Origin: Candidatus Altimarinota bacterium
Lineage (GTDB): Bacteria > Patescibacteriota > Gracilibacteria > BD1-5 > UBA2023
NCBI GenBank assembly: GCA_023260135.1
Contig: JALQWG010000002.1
Coordinates: 1 to 52,439 of the forward strand
Direction: 5' to 3'
Length of the DNA: 52,439 nt
Shown: positions 20,734-31,241 of the stretch, in pieces
Numbering within the stretch: position 1 is the first letter of the stretch
Layout: every line of letters begins with the position of its first letter
Notes under the pieces: model-generated
What the model saw: only the letters and a program-made list of their open reading frames with translations
Databases searched by the model: none
Told to the model about the DNA's origin: nothing
Program-made: the position numbers and the translations under genes

Positions 20734-22647
20734 ATGCAAAACATCATAGAGAAACTTATCCAGATGGATATACGCGCTACTCTCAGTGCTCTCTGGAAGC
20801 GGTTCCCACTCCCTGTCATCCTCGTGCTCGTCGTGTCATGACTCTGGATCTATGTAGTCAATATCGATGACAACCAGGATTGGTCATATAGGACTATCAT
20901 CACTGGTATCGTGGTATTTTTCCTTGCGACTGGAGTCTCACTCCTCCATGAACAGGTGAAGATGACTCGTGTTGTTAGTATTGCTACGTGGTTGGCTCCT
21001 GTGATTTTTGGTATGTGTTTCTATCTCTCGGTTGATGGGATATATGATGGAGATATCGAGGCGGTGACATACACTGCACTTTCACTCTCAGCCTTTTTTG
21101 CATCACTTTTTGTTGCACCATTCTTGCCACAGATATTTTCTCGCAAGACTGAGAATACTACACACTTCTCGAACTACTTCACGCAGGTCTCATGGGTGGT
21201 ACTCATGAGTGTTGTTGTCGGTGGTGCGCTCATGGTGCTCGGATTTATCGCTATTGGATCTGTACTTGCACTATTTGATATCGATACTTGGGTCGATGAG
21301 TCCAAGCTCTTCGGTAACTGGGCGGTCGTAGCACTCTCACTCACTGCTCCACTCTATGCCCTCTCGAGTCTCCCATATGCACGTGACTACGAGATGAAGA
21401 CTTTTGTTCAGAACAAGTTTTTCTCATTTCTCATTCGCTATATTGCAACACCGTTTATATTTATATATTTTCTCATTCTCTACGCGTATAGTGCCAAGGT
21501 GCTCATGAATTTTTCTGACTGGCCTCGAGGTATCGTATCGTGGATGGTGATTGGATTTTCATCTTTTGGCTACCTCGTGTATATCCTCTCTCGTGCCTAT
21601 GCGGATGAGAGTCGTATGGTGGCAGTATTCCGTCGGTACTTCCCATATATGGTTGCACCACAGATACTCATGCTCGCATACGCTATCTATCTCCGTATCA
21701 ACCAGTATGATCTCACGATGAATCGGTATTTTGTTGTTATATTCGGACTCTGGCTCACGGTCGTCTCACTCTACTATATCCTCTCTCGTGCGAAGTCACT
21801 CCGCATGATACCAGCGTCACTCGTCGCTGCTATCCTCATCATCTCTGTTGGTCCATGGTCAGTCTACTCAGTACCACAGATGCGACAGGAGGCACGTCTC
21901 GTACGCAATCTCGAAACTGCAAAGATACTGCAAGATGGCAAGATAGTACCACTCGAGAACAAAAAAGATATCTCCCGTGAACTCTCGAATGATATCTACT
22001 CTGGTATCGAGTATCTCTGTAACTTCGATAACTGTCAGTATATCAAGGATACATTCCCAGAGCAGTATAACACTCTCCTCACCGAGGATAGAAAACAATG
22101 GGAAGAGAATAGAGTCACCTACAAGTACGATGAAAATCAGGAATATAGTGAACCAACGAGATGGAGCATAGTATCTGCCATCACGAACGACATAGGTGTG
22201 GAACGCACATACGGATATAATGAAGATGCTGTTCCAAAATACCTCCAGTTCAACAACTACAAAGACCAGTATCCGCTCACTGTGACAGGATATGATAGGT
22301 TAGTATCAGTCTATGGTAGTGGGAACTATGTCGGTGACTCTGCGAACAAGATGACCCATGAATACATCACGATAGATCCAGATACGAGTAGATTCTCATA
22401 CTATCGCGGTAGTGAGCTCCTCTGGCAGGGTGAACTCCCGACCAAGGAACAACTCACAGCATCACTCGCGGGACGCGAGGTCTCTCGTGAAGACCTGAGC
22501 TTCGCACTGACGGGTGAGGACTATGATATCCGTCTCGAACTCCAGAACTACGCCATCCGCAATCCTGACTATACAGATGCTCCAGATGCTGGAAAATACG
22601 AATACTTCAGTATATCTGGTATTGCCCTCATCCGCGATGCAAAATAA
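20734..22647 (+). CDS. DUF4153-like multi-pass membrane protein
   Basis: 637 residues. About ten hydrophobic helices occupy residues 25-385 (for example ILVLVVSGLWIYVVNI, FGMCFYLSV, LMSVVVGGALMVLGFIAIG). The segment with RYFPYMVAPQILMLAYAIYLRINQYDLTMNRYF followed by FGLWLTVVSLYYILSR is the part I associate with DUF4153. The last 240 residues are soluble and external (NLETAKILQDGKIVPLENK onward). Function unknown. Only one UGA is in frame, and the codon choice (Leu CTC dominant) is that of the core genes. Directly after the stop lies the promoter of the T-box leader. Confidence 0.75.
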
Positions 22648-22649
22648 TA

Positions 22650-22676
22650 TTGCAATTTCTCATCTTTCCGTATAAT
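22650..22676 (+). promoter_or_regulatory. promoter of the T-box/ileS transcript
   Basis: TTGCAA (22650-22655), 15-base spacer, TATAAT (22671-22676), beginning three bases after the preceding stop codon. Confidence 0.6.
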
Positions 22677-22684
22677 AAAACACA

Positions 22685-22895
22685 GTTAAAAGCGCCTGAG
22701 CGGCTATCACCCGCAAGCTGGTTGAAGAAAGGGAATCACCTGAGTAGAACAATCCGGAGTTGTAATACTCCGTTATCAAAACTACAATCAAGTATCAGCT
22801 TTCGGTGGTACCTCTTGGAGAATTACGAATTCATCAATTACGAATTACGAATATCTGAGCCTGAAGCACACAATTTTATTTTGTGTGCTTTTTAT
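22685..22895 (+). promoter_or_regulatory. T-box riboswitch, isoleucine type, with very short Stem I
   Basis: Leader RNA ahead of the ileS operon. A hairpin GCGG/CCGC (22700-22714) presents AUC, an Ile codon, in its 7-base loop (22706-22708) followed by A. Two more small hairpins follow (UGGUU/AAUCA; CGGAGU/ACUCCG). The T-box bulge UGGUACC is at 22806-22812; its UGGU would pair with the ACCA end of tRNA-Ile. The antiterminator pairs GCUUUCGG (22798-22805) with CCUGAAGC (22860-22867), plus CUC with GAG (22857-22859) above the bulge. CCUGAAGC shares its last bases with the left arm of the terminator, the T-box switch logic. The antiterminator loop contains short AATTACGAAT repeats. Uncharged tRNA-Ile should raise transcription. 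Confidence 0.8.
22864..22894 (+). terminator. T-box terminator
   Basis: AAGCACAC / GTGTGCTT with an AT loop and TTTATT tail. It is mutually exclusive with the antiterminator, which uses bases 22860-22867. Confidence 0.78.
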
Positions 22896-22896
22896 T

Positions 22897-23163
22897 ATGA
22901 AGCTCTATAACGAGATGTGAATCTCATTAGTCCTCTGAAGTTGAAACTGGGTAGGGATATCTCATGAGATTGAGTATGCGGATTGAACTGAGATAAGAAA
23001 ATACTGATGGAAAAGATCGAAATCCAATTACTTTAAATGAGTGTATTTTCGATTCTGGATTTATAAAACTGTATTTATTATTTCATCAGATGGATTTTCT
23101 TTTAATCGTAAGAATAAAGTATGACTAAAAATTATTTTTTGAATTGAATATAAAATAAACTAA
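22897..23163 (+). CDS. hypothetical protein, 88 aa, first gene after the T-box
   Basis: ATG two bases after the terminator tail; stop UAA. Eight UGA codons in 88 are read as Gly, and no UAA or UAG interrupts the AT-rich frame, which supports it being coding. Sequence: MKLYNEMGISLVLGSGNW at the start, aromatic and basic in the middle (YFRFWIYKTVFIISSDGF), ending IEYKIN. I do not recognise the family. It is followed after 3 bases by another unknown gene and then ileS. Confidence 0.55.
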
Positions 23164-23166
23164 ATT

Positions 23167-23700
23167 ATGAATTTTCTCCCAGAATGAATACATTATCGAG
23201 TAGAAGTGATGAAGGTATCTTTTTTAAGATGGTATTATCAGTCTCGGTTTCATAAGGCACTGAGCAAGGAATCTGATGATATTAGTCCATTTGACCTCGA
23301 TGAGTTCTATCCTCATATTACTGCCAAGGAGCTCGAAAAGATTCTCTGGTATAACTTTTCTGGAAAGAATCGATGAAGATTTTTGATTATAGGAGATGAG
23401 ATATACAGTGATACTCGACCATTCAATCCCAAGGAGATAGATGAGATAGGGAAGTCTATGTGGATAATGATAGTCAATCCAAACTGAACATCACATATTC
23501 TTATACCAACATTACAGAGGTGAGTAACTTTTGACAAGGGTCACTATAAGCAATGAACTATTTCTATATCAGATGAACATGGAATAGACCCGAAGATCAT
23601 CGAGAAAATCTGAATAAAGCACCTCTCAGCTGCAAATAGAATCTTTACATCAACTGTAGACATACACACTCTTCTCAGGCTTCTCAAAAAAATCAAATAA
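23167..23700 (+). CDS. hypothetical protein, 177 aa, between T-box and ileS
   Basis: Starts 3 bases after the preceding UAA and ends UAA 14 bases before ileS, so it is part of the ileS operon. It is soluble, with aromatic N-terminus (SFLRWYYQSRFHKALSKES), a middle IIGDEIYSDTRPFNPKEIDE and a C-terminal DPKIIEKIGIKHLSAANRI. No motif I recognise. About nine UGA glycines. Position under an Ile T-box suggests a role linked to Ile, tRNA-Ile or IleRS, which is inference only. Confidence 0.65.
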
Positions 23701-23714
23701 TTAACTTTTCTCCT

Positions 23715-26700
23715 ATGTTTCCATCCGTCTCACCAAAACAATCATTCCCCGCACTCGAGTCAGAAGTACTCGCATACTGGAAGGCGAATAATACCTTCCA
23801 GAAGTCTATCGACTCTCGACCAGAGGATAATCCATATCGTTTTTATGATGGTCCTCCTTTTATCACGGGAACTCCGCACTATGGCAGCCTCCTCTCATCA
23901 GTGGTCAAGGATGTCGTCGGACGCTACTGGACGATGCGTGGGAAGCGTGTTGATCGCGTCTGGGGATGGGACTGTCATGGTCTACCTATCGAGGAAAAAG
24001 TCCAGAAAAAACTCGGACTCAAGTCGAATCGAGAGATCGAAGAACGTGGAGTGAAGGAATTCATCGATGGGTGTTATGAGTACACTCAGTCTACCTCTGC
24101 AGAGTGGGATTGGTATGTGGACAAGATAGGGCGTTGGGTTGATATGGATCGAGCCTATCGCACGATGGATCAGGACTATATGGAGTCTGTGATGTGGGTA
24201 TTTAGCCAACTCTGGGATAAATGACTCATCTACGAGGGGAAGCGTGTATCACTCTACTCATGGAAGCTCTCGACTCCGATATCCAACTTCGAAGTTGCGA
24301 TGGATGATACATATCAGGAAGTGAATGATCCTGCTATCACAGTGAAGTTCCGTATCCCTGAAGATGATGCTGGAATAGGGTTATTCCTCGATGAAAATGA
24401 TAGATTCCTCATGGGTTGGAGCAATAAGTACAATGGTTGGCACCTCGTCGGTGGTAAGGTAGATACTAATGAGAGTATAGAAGACTGTGTTATCCGTGAG
24501 ACAATGGAGGAGATAGGTGCGACTATAACTCGTGAACAACTCAATCAGGTTGCACAGGAATCACAGATTGATGGAGGTAAGCTCTGGAGGGCTACGCACT
24601 TCGAAGTGCGCATTGCATCTGATACAGTGAAGAATTGTGAGCCTGAGAAGTTCCGTGAGTGGAAGTGGTTCACTCGTGAAGAACTCGAATCAGCCTATGA
24701 TGATATATATCCTGTAGATCGACTCATCGTCGATAGACATCTCGGCAAGGCAGTTGTTCCTACAGTTGCACCATCAGTCTATATCCTCGCCTGGACGACA
24801 ACTCCATGGACAATACCGGCCAATATGGCACTCGCTGTTCGCAATGATATTGACTATATTCTCGTCGAGAATAGTGGTGAACAATATATCGTGGCAAAAA
24901 ATCGTGCAGAATCAGTATTCAAGTGAAAATGAGAATATACCGTTATCCGTGAACTCAAGGGTTCTGAACTTGTTGGACTCGGATATATACCACCATTTCC
25001 TGAGTATTATTATCAGAAAAACGGAGATAAGAATCATAAGGTGTATCATGCTGATTTTATCACTGATACAGATGGTACAGGTATCGGACATGAGGCTCCA
25101 GAGTTCGGTGATGTGGACTTCCAGCTCGCGAAGAAGGAAGGGATCTACATCTCAGAGGCGATGGATGAGGCAGGTCGATATACATCTCAGATATACGACT
25201 ACGAGGGGACTCACTATCTCGATCTCGACAATCCTGAGAAGTGAGCGAACCGTATCAATATCGAACGCATGAAGGCGAATAACACACTCTTCAAGCTCGA
25301 GAATATCACGCACCGTGTGCCGTTCTGTCCACGCTCTGGTACTCCGCTCATGCAGAAGGCTCAGTCATCATGGTTCATCGATATCCAGAGCCAGAAGGAC
25401 AAGCTCCTCGAAGCGAATCAGCAGATTAACTGGTTCCCTGAATATCTAAAGGAGTGACGATTCGCGAAGGGTATCGAGTCTGCACCAGACTGGTGTATCT
25501 CTCGTACTCGCTTCTGGTGAGCGCCTATGCCAGTGTGGATGGGTACTGATGGAGAAAAAGTGGTTGTCTCATCTCGTGAAGAAATATATGAACTCAATAA
25601 GCCGTATGGACAACTCGAGAAGAGAGAAGTCGAAGGGAAGATAAAATACTTCTTCAAGGGAGGGGAATTTGACTGAACTGAACTCAATCTCCATCGTCCA
25701 TATATTGATGTAGTTAAACTCCAATCTCCAAAGACAGGACAAGAACTCACTCGTATTCCAGAGGTTCTCGATGTATGGATGGACTCTGGTTCTATGCCAT
25801 ATGCACAGATGCACTATCCATTCGAGAATCGGGGTGAGATGGAGGCGAGTTTTCCAGCGGACTTCATCGCGGAGTATGTAGGACAAGTACGCGCATGGTT
25901 CTATGTGATGCATGTGCTTGGTGTACTCCTCAATCCGAACAATGAACCACGACCAACCCCGAGCTTCACCAACGTGATTACAACAGGAGTTATCAACGGG
26001 AACGACGGACGCAAGATGTCCAAGTCATATGGGAACTATCCAGATCCACGTCTCACGATAGAAAAATACGGAGCTGATCCAATCCGATTCTATATGCTCA
26101 ATTCTCCACTCCTCTCAGGAGGGGACATGGACTTCAAGGAAGAGGGAATCGTCGAGACCATCAAGCGCGTCATGCTCCCGATATGGAACACGTATAGCTT
26201 CTTCACGACGTATGCCAATATCGATAACTGGGAACATGATACTACTGAGGTATGGTTCTCTCGACATGGTGAGACCACTGCCAATGCGAGCAATCGTATG
26301 AGTGACTGTAGTGATGATGCTGAACTCAATGAGACTGGTATCACGCAAGCACAGAATGCATGACAAGAACTCAAAGAACAGGGAAGGAATTTTGATGTGA
26401 TTATCCATACATCTCGCAAGCGAGCAATTGCTACAGCTGAGATAATTGCTCGAGAGATAGGATTCGATGGAGAATTTGTTCTCGATGAGAGATTTGCTGA
26501 GCAAGATGCTGGAGAATTCTCAGGAAAAACACTCACAGAAGTAGCTGAGATGGTTGGACTTCCTCCCGATGCCCCTCATAGTGAACTCCGTCGCAAATAC
26601 AAGGAAAATAAAAAAGAATGACTCGATGCATTTGAGCAGAGAATCATCTGAGGATATGGAGATATCCTCCAGAAATACAAGGGAAAAAGAGTTCTCATCG

Positions 26701-27869
26701 TGGCCCATGCAGGAACATCTAGACCAATACTTCACAAGTACTTCGGAGTGACTCGTGATGATGCGTATTTTGATAGACGCATCAAAAATGCTGAACCATT
26801 CCGTTTCATGACGACTCCGCTCGTGAATGAGCTCGATAGATGGATACTCTCTCGTCTCCAGGTACTCATCGGACAAGTTCACGATGCGATGGATGGATAT
26901 GATGTCTCTCGTGCATGTCGCGCTATCGTCGACTATATGGATGAACTCACGAACTGGTATGTGCGTCTCTCTAGGCGCCGCTTCTGGTGATCTGAGATGA
27001 CTGCAGACAAGGCATCTGCATATGAGACACTCTATACAGTACTCGCTGAGACGTCCAAGCTCCTCGCTCCATATATGCCATTCCTCGCAGAGGACATATT
27101 CCGCGGACTCACGAACAAGGAGTCAGTCCACCTCGAGTACATCACTCGACCGAATCGTCACCTCGTGGATAGTGAGCTCAATCGTGATATGGAGGTATGT
27201 GAACACATCGTCTCACTCGGACTCGCTCTCCGCAGTCGCAAGAACATCCGTGTCCGTCAGCCACTGCAGTCTATCACCATCACTCGTGAACTCTCTGAGT
27301 ACTATCAGGCGATTATCCGTGACGAGCTCAATGTAAAAGAAGTCCGATATGAGAATCCAGAGAAACTCGCAAAGAAGATCTGTAAGCCAGATGCTCGCAA
27401 GATATGACCAAAATACGGAAAAGACGTACAAAAGGTTATCATGGAAGCGAAAAATGGTAACTTCACAGAAAAAGAAAATGGAATTGTCGATGTAGGAGGA
27501 TTCGTCCTCGAATCGGGTGAATACACTATGGAGTATATACCACTTGAGTGAGTTGGAGATGTAGAGTGAGGATATGGTATGGTGATATCACTTGATACGA
27601 CTATCACAGAATCACTCCGTCTCGAGTGATATGCACGTGATATCATCCGTGCTATCCAGGATATGCGCAAGGAGGCAGACTACCAGGTGACAGATCGTAT
27701 CTCCCTCCACATATATGGGACTATGCATACAGAGATACTTGCCGAATTTGCTTCCATGATACAATCTGAGACACTCTCAACTCTCGCGCCACTCATGGTC
27801 AATCCTGACGTACAGAAGGATATCGAGATAGAGGAAGGTGTTACACTTACGGTACAGATAGAGAAGTAA
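23715..27869 (+). CDS. ileS: isoleucyl-tRNA synthetase with inserted Nudix and histidine phosphatase domains
   Basis: 1384 residues in one frame, against roughly 900-1070 usual for IleRS. The class Ia core is intact: HIGH-type TPHYG (53-57), editing-domain WTTTPWTIPAN (360-370), KMSKS in [10 protein letters not shown] (766-770), and an anticodon-binding domain with WYVRLSRRRFW. Two foreign domains interrupt it. A Nudix hydrolase (about 213-345) lies just before the editing WTTTPW; its Nudix box GGKVDTNE ... RETMEEIGA (246-269) has every consensus residue. A histidine phosphatase (about 846-1030) lies between the Rossmann core and the anticodon-binding domain, with RHGE (His851), TSRKRAIATAEIIA and VAHAG (His998). 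Junctions to normal IleRS sequence are clean on both sides. About fifteen UGA codons encode Gly. Regulated by the T-box upstream. Confidence 0.95.
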
Positions 27870-27872
27870 GAG

Positions 27873-27901
27873 AAAATCCCTGAATTACTCAGGGATTTTT
27901 G
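27873..27901 (+). terminator. terminator of the ileS operon
   Basis: AAAATCCCTGA / TCAGGGATTTTT. The stop of the convergent hxlR-type gene lies in its loop. Confidence 0.75.
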
Positions 27902-28220
27902 TTTGTTTTTTTCACCACTCACTCATCGCATCGATGATAGGGAAGAGGGTCTCTCCAAGAGGAGTGATAGTGTACTCGACTCGTGGAGGGATCTCGGGGA
28001 ATATCTCTCTCGAGATGATACCATCTGCTTCTAGTTCGCGGAGCTCCTTCGTCAGCATTTGCTTGCTGATATTGTCAAAATACCGCTCGAGAGCACCGAA
28101 TCTATTGACCCCGTGCGAGAGTGCATAGAGGAGAGGGATCTTCCACTTTCACCCGATGACATCCATACACTTGGTGACAGGACATGTCTCAGAACCACAG
28201 CCGCCATTCTTTTTTTCCAT
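27885..28220 (-). CDS. HxlR family transcriptional regulator
   Basis: 111 residues. Winged-helix regulator of the HxlR type: CPVTKCMDVIGGKWKIPLLY at the N-terminus (with the Cys that senses electrophiles in many members), RFGALERYFDNISKQMLTKELRELEADG as recognition part, and VEYTITPLGETLFPIIDAM at the wing and C-terminal helix. UGA encodes the second Gly of IGGKW. It is divergent from the nitroreductase gene 150 bases away, the classic HxlR arrangement, so it probably controls that gene. Confidence 0.92.
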
Positions 28221-28371
28221 ATGTTTTTCGTTAAAAAGTAATATTGTAAGCTATAGTCTATAAATCAATACTATATAATATTAATATGACTACTTGCTAT
28301 TTTCAGACATATTATTAATATCTCTGAGCAATGCAAATGTTTTTGTATTATTCCCTAACTTTTTCTTTTTT

Positions 28372-28995
28372 ATGTCTTTTCTCTCTCAACTGGGTTGGCT
28401 TTATGCTACCAAGGCTTTTGATACTACTCAGAAGGTGTCTGATGCAGATCTCGGTCAGATCCTCGAGGCTATGCGTCTTGCTCCGGCATCTGTCGGACTC
28501 CAGGCATACCATATCTATGTAGTTACGAACCAAGAGCTCAAGGATAAGGTACAAGCAGTATCATGGAACCAGGCACAGATCGGTTCAAGCTCACACCTCC
28601 TCGTGCTCGCAGCTCGTACAGATCTCATCGATGCCAAGGAAGAACACTTTACTGCACTCTCTGGTGGAGATGCTGCTATCCGTGAACAACTCGCTGGATA
28701 TGAGGGTATGGTGAATGGTCTTATCGGTGGACTCGAGGCATCCAATAGTGGTCTCGCATGGTCTGCGAAGCAGGCATATATCGCACTTGGATTCGGTCTT
28801 GCTGCCGCTGCTGAACTCCAGATTGACTCATGTGCTATGGAAGGATTTGATGGTGGTGCTGTCGGTGAGATCCTCGGGCTCCCTGCATCTCAGACTGCAG
28901 TCGTCATGCTCCCTATCGGATATCGTGCTGCTACAGAGACTCCACGTCCGAAGTTCCGTCTTCCACAATCTTCACTTGTTACAGAAGTACGATAA
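28372..28995 (+). CDS. nitroreductase family protein (NfsB-like, FMN)
   Basis: 207 residues. FMN-dependent NAD(P)H oxidoreductase fold: ATKAFDTTQKVSDADLGQIL, RLAPASVGLQAYHIYVV (the conserved 'R.aPSs.n.QPw' region) and a C-terminal VMLPIGYRA with KFRLP. Of the NfsB/MhqN group that reduces quinones or nitro compounds. Ala-rich, with no UGA codon, and Leu nearly all CTC, so it is likely well expressed. An upstream ATG at 28294 is in frame but would add an unlikely hydrophobic extension, so 28372 is preferred. Likely target of the divergent HxlR regulator. Confidence 0.88.
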   Translation: MSFLSQLGWLYATKAFDTTQKVSDADLGQILEAMRLAPASVGLQAYHIYVVTNQELKDKVQAVSWNQAQIGSSSHLLVLAARTDLIDAKEEHFTALSGGDAAIREQLAGYEGMVNGLIGGLEASNSGLAWSAKQAYIALGFGLAAAAELQIDSCAMEGFDGGAVGEILGLPASQTAVVMLPIGYRAATETPRPKFRLPQSSLVTEVR

Positions 28996-29072
28996 TTGTT
29001 CACATATGCGAGAAGCCCTCATGAGAGGACTTCTCTGATATAGGAATAATCTCTAGAATCTCACTTAAATAT

Positions 29073-29945
29073 ATGAACACAAAAACAATAATTAGAACAG
29101 AACATCCTCGACATATGCATATGGTAGGTGATGGATTTCGTGTTGCGAACTACTTGCCATGATACGGAAAAACTATGGAAGATGATATCGCGAGTCCTTT
29201 TATCATGCTTGACTACAATGCTCCATGGAGTATACCGCCACAGAAGGATGGATATCGTCCTGGAGTTGGGTTCCATCCACATAGAGGATTCGAGACGGTG
29301 ACAGTTGTGTACTCATGAGAAGTAGAGCATCAGGATACGGCTGGAGGTGGTGGTGTCATCGGTCCTGATGAAGTCCAGTGGATGACAGCAGGAAGTGGGC
29401 TTCTGCACAACGAGTTCATGACAGAGAAGTTCTCCCGTGCTGGTGGTATCCAGCATGCAGTACAGCTCTGGGTCAATCTCCCGAGCAAATATAAGATGGT
29501 GGAACCGAGATATCAGGCACTTACTCGTGAGAGTATACCTGAGGTAGATTTTTCATGATGAAGAGTTCGTGTGATTGCAGGGGAATACGATGCTATTCGT
29601 TGACCTGCAGAGACATTTTCTCCTGTAGAGCTCTATGACATCAGGTTCGATACTGAAGGTGAGTTCACTACCACAGTTCCTGAGTGATACACTACAGCAA
29701 TACTGATCACAGAAGGGAATATCATGATAGCTGACAAGGTATACCATCATGGAGACATGATCCACTTCTCGAAAATTGGTGAAGGTATCAGATTTACTGG
29801 GAATGCAGGCACAAAAGTCCTCCTCATGGCAGGTGAACCACTCTGAGAGCCTGTTGCTCACTACTGACCATTCGTTATGAATACAGAAGACGAGATTCGA
29901 CAGGCGATACAGGATTATAATGCAGGGAAATTTGAAAGAAAATAA
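29073..29945 (+). CDS. pirin family cupin protein
   Basis: 290 residues, the usual pirin length. The N-terminal cupin holds the metal-ligand cluster FHPHRGFETVT and the LLHNEFM His/Glu, plus QWMTAGSGLLHNE and QLWVNLP. The second cupin ends in FSKIGEGIRFTGNAG and LLMAGEPLGEPVAHYGPFVMNT, all hallmarks of the family. Bacterial pirins act as quercetinases or redox-sensing partners. It follows the nitroreductase on the same strand after 77 bases, a common oxidative or electrophile stress pairing. UGA occurs about ten times at glycines (GGRVRV, EPLGEPV, HYGPF). Confidence 0.92.
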
Positions 29946-29976
29946 AAATACTCTCATAAATTGAGAGTATTTTTTT
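29945..29976. terminator. bidirectional terminator between pirin and dus genes
   Basis: AAATACTCTC / GAGAGTATTT with A and T runs on the two sides; the dus stop codon lies at its edge. Confidence 0.75.
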
Positions 29977-31096
29977 AATCCACTGCACATCCATCCCAAC
30001 TCATCATGAGGCTCTCGGGATTAGCTCCAGAGATTTTCTGTCCGAGGAGTGTTGGATGCTCGGCTCTGATGCGAGCGATAACAGCATGGATATCATCAGG
30101 TGATTCGACGTGCACGAGACTAGTGCGATACTCCTTGACTCCAGGGAATCCATGGAGGTACTGGACGAGGTGCTTGCGGGCTTCCATCATTCACTTTCTC
30201 TCTTTCCACTGCCAGAGGAGGTCCCCGTGTTCAGTCATAGTATCGAGTATCTCGGCGAGAGTGGGTTCGTAGTCTCCAGGCAAGAAACACCAAGGATTTC
30301 CGAAGCTCGCACGGCCAATCATGAATCAGTCGAGGTTAGAATAGTTTGCAGTTGGCAGTTGGCAGTTGGCAGGATCGATATCGTATGTATTTGTACCATC
30401 CTGCTCTCTGCTCTCTGCTCTCTGAATTCTATTCTCTGGATGTATCATCTTGGTTACGCCATCCTCATAACTGAGGATATCACCATTGCATATTACAGGA
30501 ATACCGACATGTTGCTTCAGGTTATATATTCCTGTGAAGTCAGCCCGACCTGTAAATGCTTGCTTATATGTGCGTCCATGTACAGAGATGAGATTGGCAC
30601 CCGCATTCTCGAGTCACTGTACGAACTCGACGAGGAGATCTGGATTCTCCCAACCAAGACGAGTCTTCACGGATACTGGTATCTTCACAGCATTGGACAT
30701 CTCTTCTACTATCTTGAATGCTGTATCACGGTTGATCATGAGTGACGATCCATGCCCGCTTTTGACTACCTTCTTGGCTGGACATCCCATATTGATATCG
30801 ATTCCCGTGATTCCGTATGACTCGATGATCTTCGCAGCTTCCCGGAACATGACCGGATCTTTACCAAATATCTGGATAATGAGCGGATATTCACCCTGTG
30901 CATGTGTGAGAGCTTTTCTTTGTAGTTCCTTAGAATGTACAAGTCCATCAGCTGAGTAGAATTCACTAAAAACCACCGTTTTTGGTGCAATCTTCTTCAC
31001 TATCTGTCTGTATGGACTATCACAATACCCATCCATAGGCGCAAGAGCAGCAATCGGTCATGTGGCAGCGAGATCTCGCCAGAAGTTTTTGTTCAT
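29975..31096 (-). CDS. dus: tRNA-dihydrouridine synthase with in-frame repeat insertion
   Basis: 373 residues. FMN enzyme that reduces uridine in tRNA D-loops. TIM-barrel motifs: LAPMDGYCDSPYRQ, IQIFGKDP, GIDINMGCPAKKVVKSGHGSSLM (catalytic Cys), VKTRLGWE, SVHGRTYKQAFTGRADF, ICNGDILSYEDG and DGFMIGRASFGNPW. Between the last two blocks, where relatives have a few residues, about 34 extra residues are encoded by tandem micro-repeats (30350-30430) that stay in frame. Start ATG at 31094-31096. Several UGA glycines are present. Confidence 0.92.
30350..30430. repeat. tandem micro-repeats translated inside dus
   Basis: Three and a half units of CAGTTGG at about 30355-30380 and three units of CTCTCTG at about 30401-30424, separated by about 20 bases. 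The block is open in the dus frame and codes for a polar insert. Confidence 0.85.
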
Positions 31097-31241
31097 GAGC
31101 GAAGTTATATCCAAAAAAGTGAAAAAATCCAATCTTTTTCATTATTAAAAATACATAATTAATTAGAGTCAATATTGTTTTTTCGCTTTTTCTATACGAA
31201 TATGGTAGAGTTATCTCAATACCTGCAAAACATATACACAT

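Noticed and set aside
23715-27869. Interpretation of ileS as a broken, frameshifted or chimeric set of genes
   Set aside because: One continuous frame without UAA/UAG, intact motifs of all three enzymes and clean junctions argue for a real fusion by insertion.
29011-29037. Hairpin AGAAGCCCTC/GAGGACTTCT as terminator of the nitroreductase gene
   Set aside because: The stem is good, but no U run follows, and pirin lies close downstream on the same strand.
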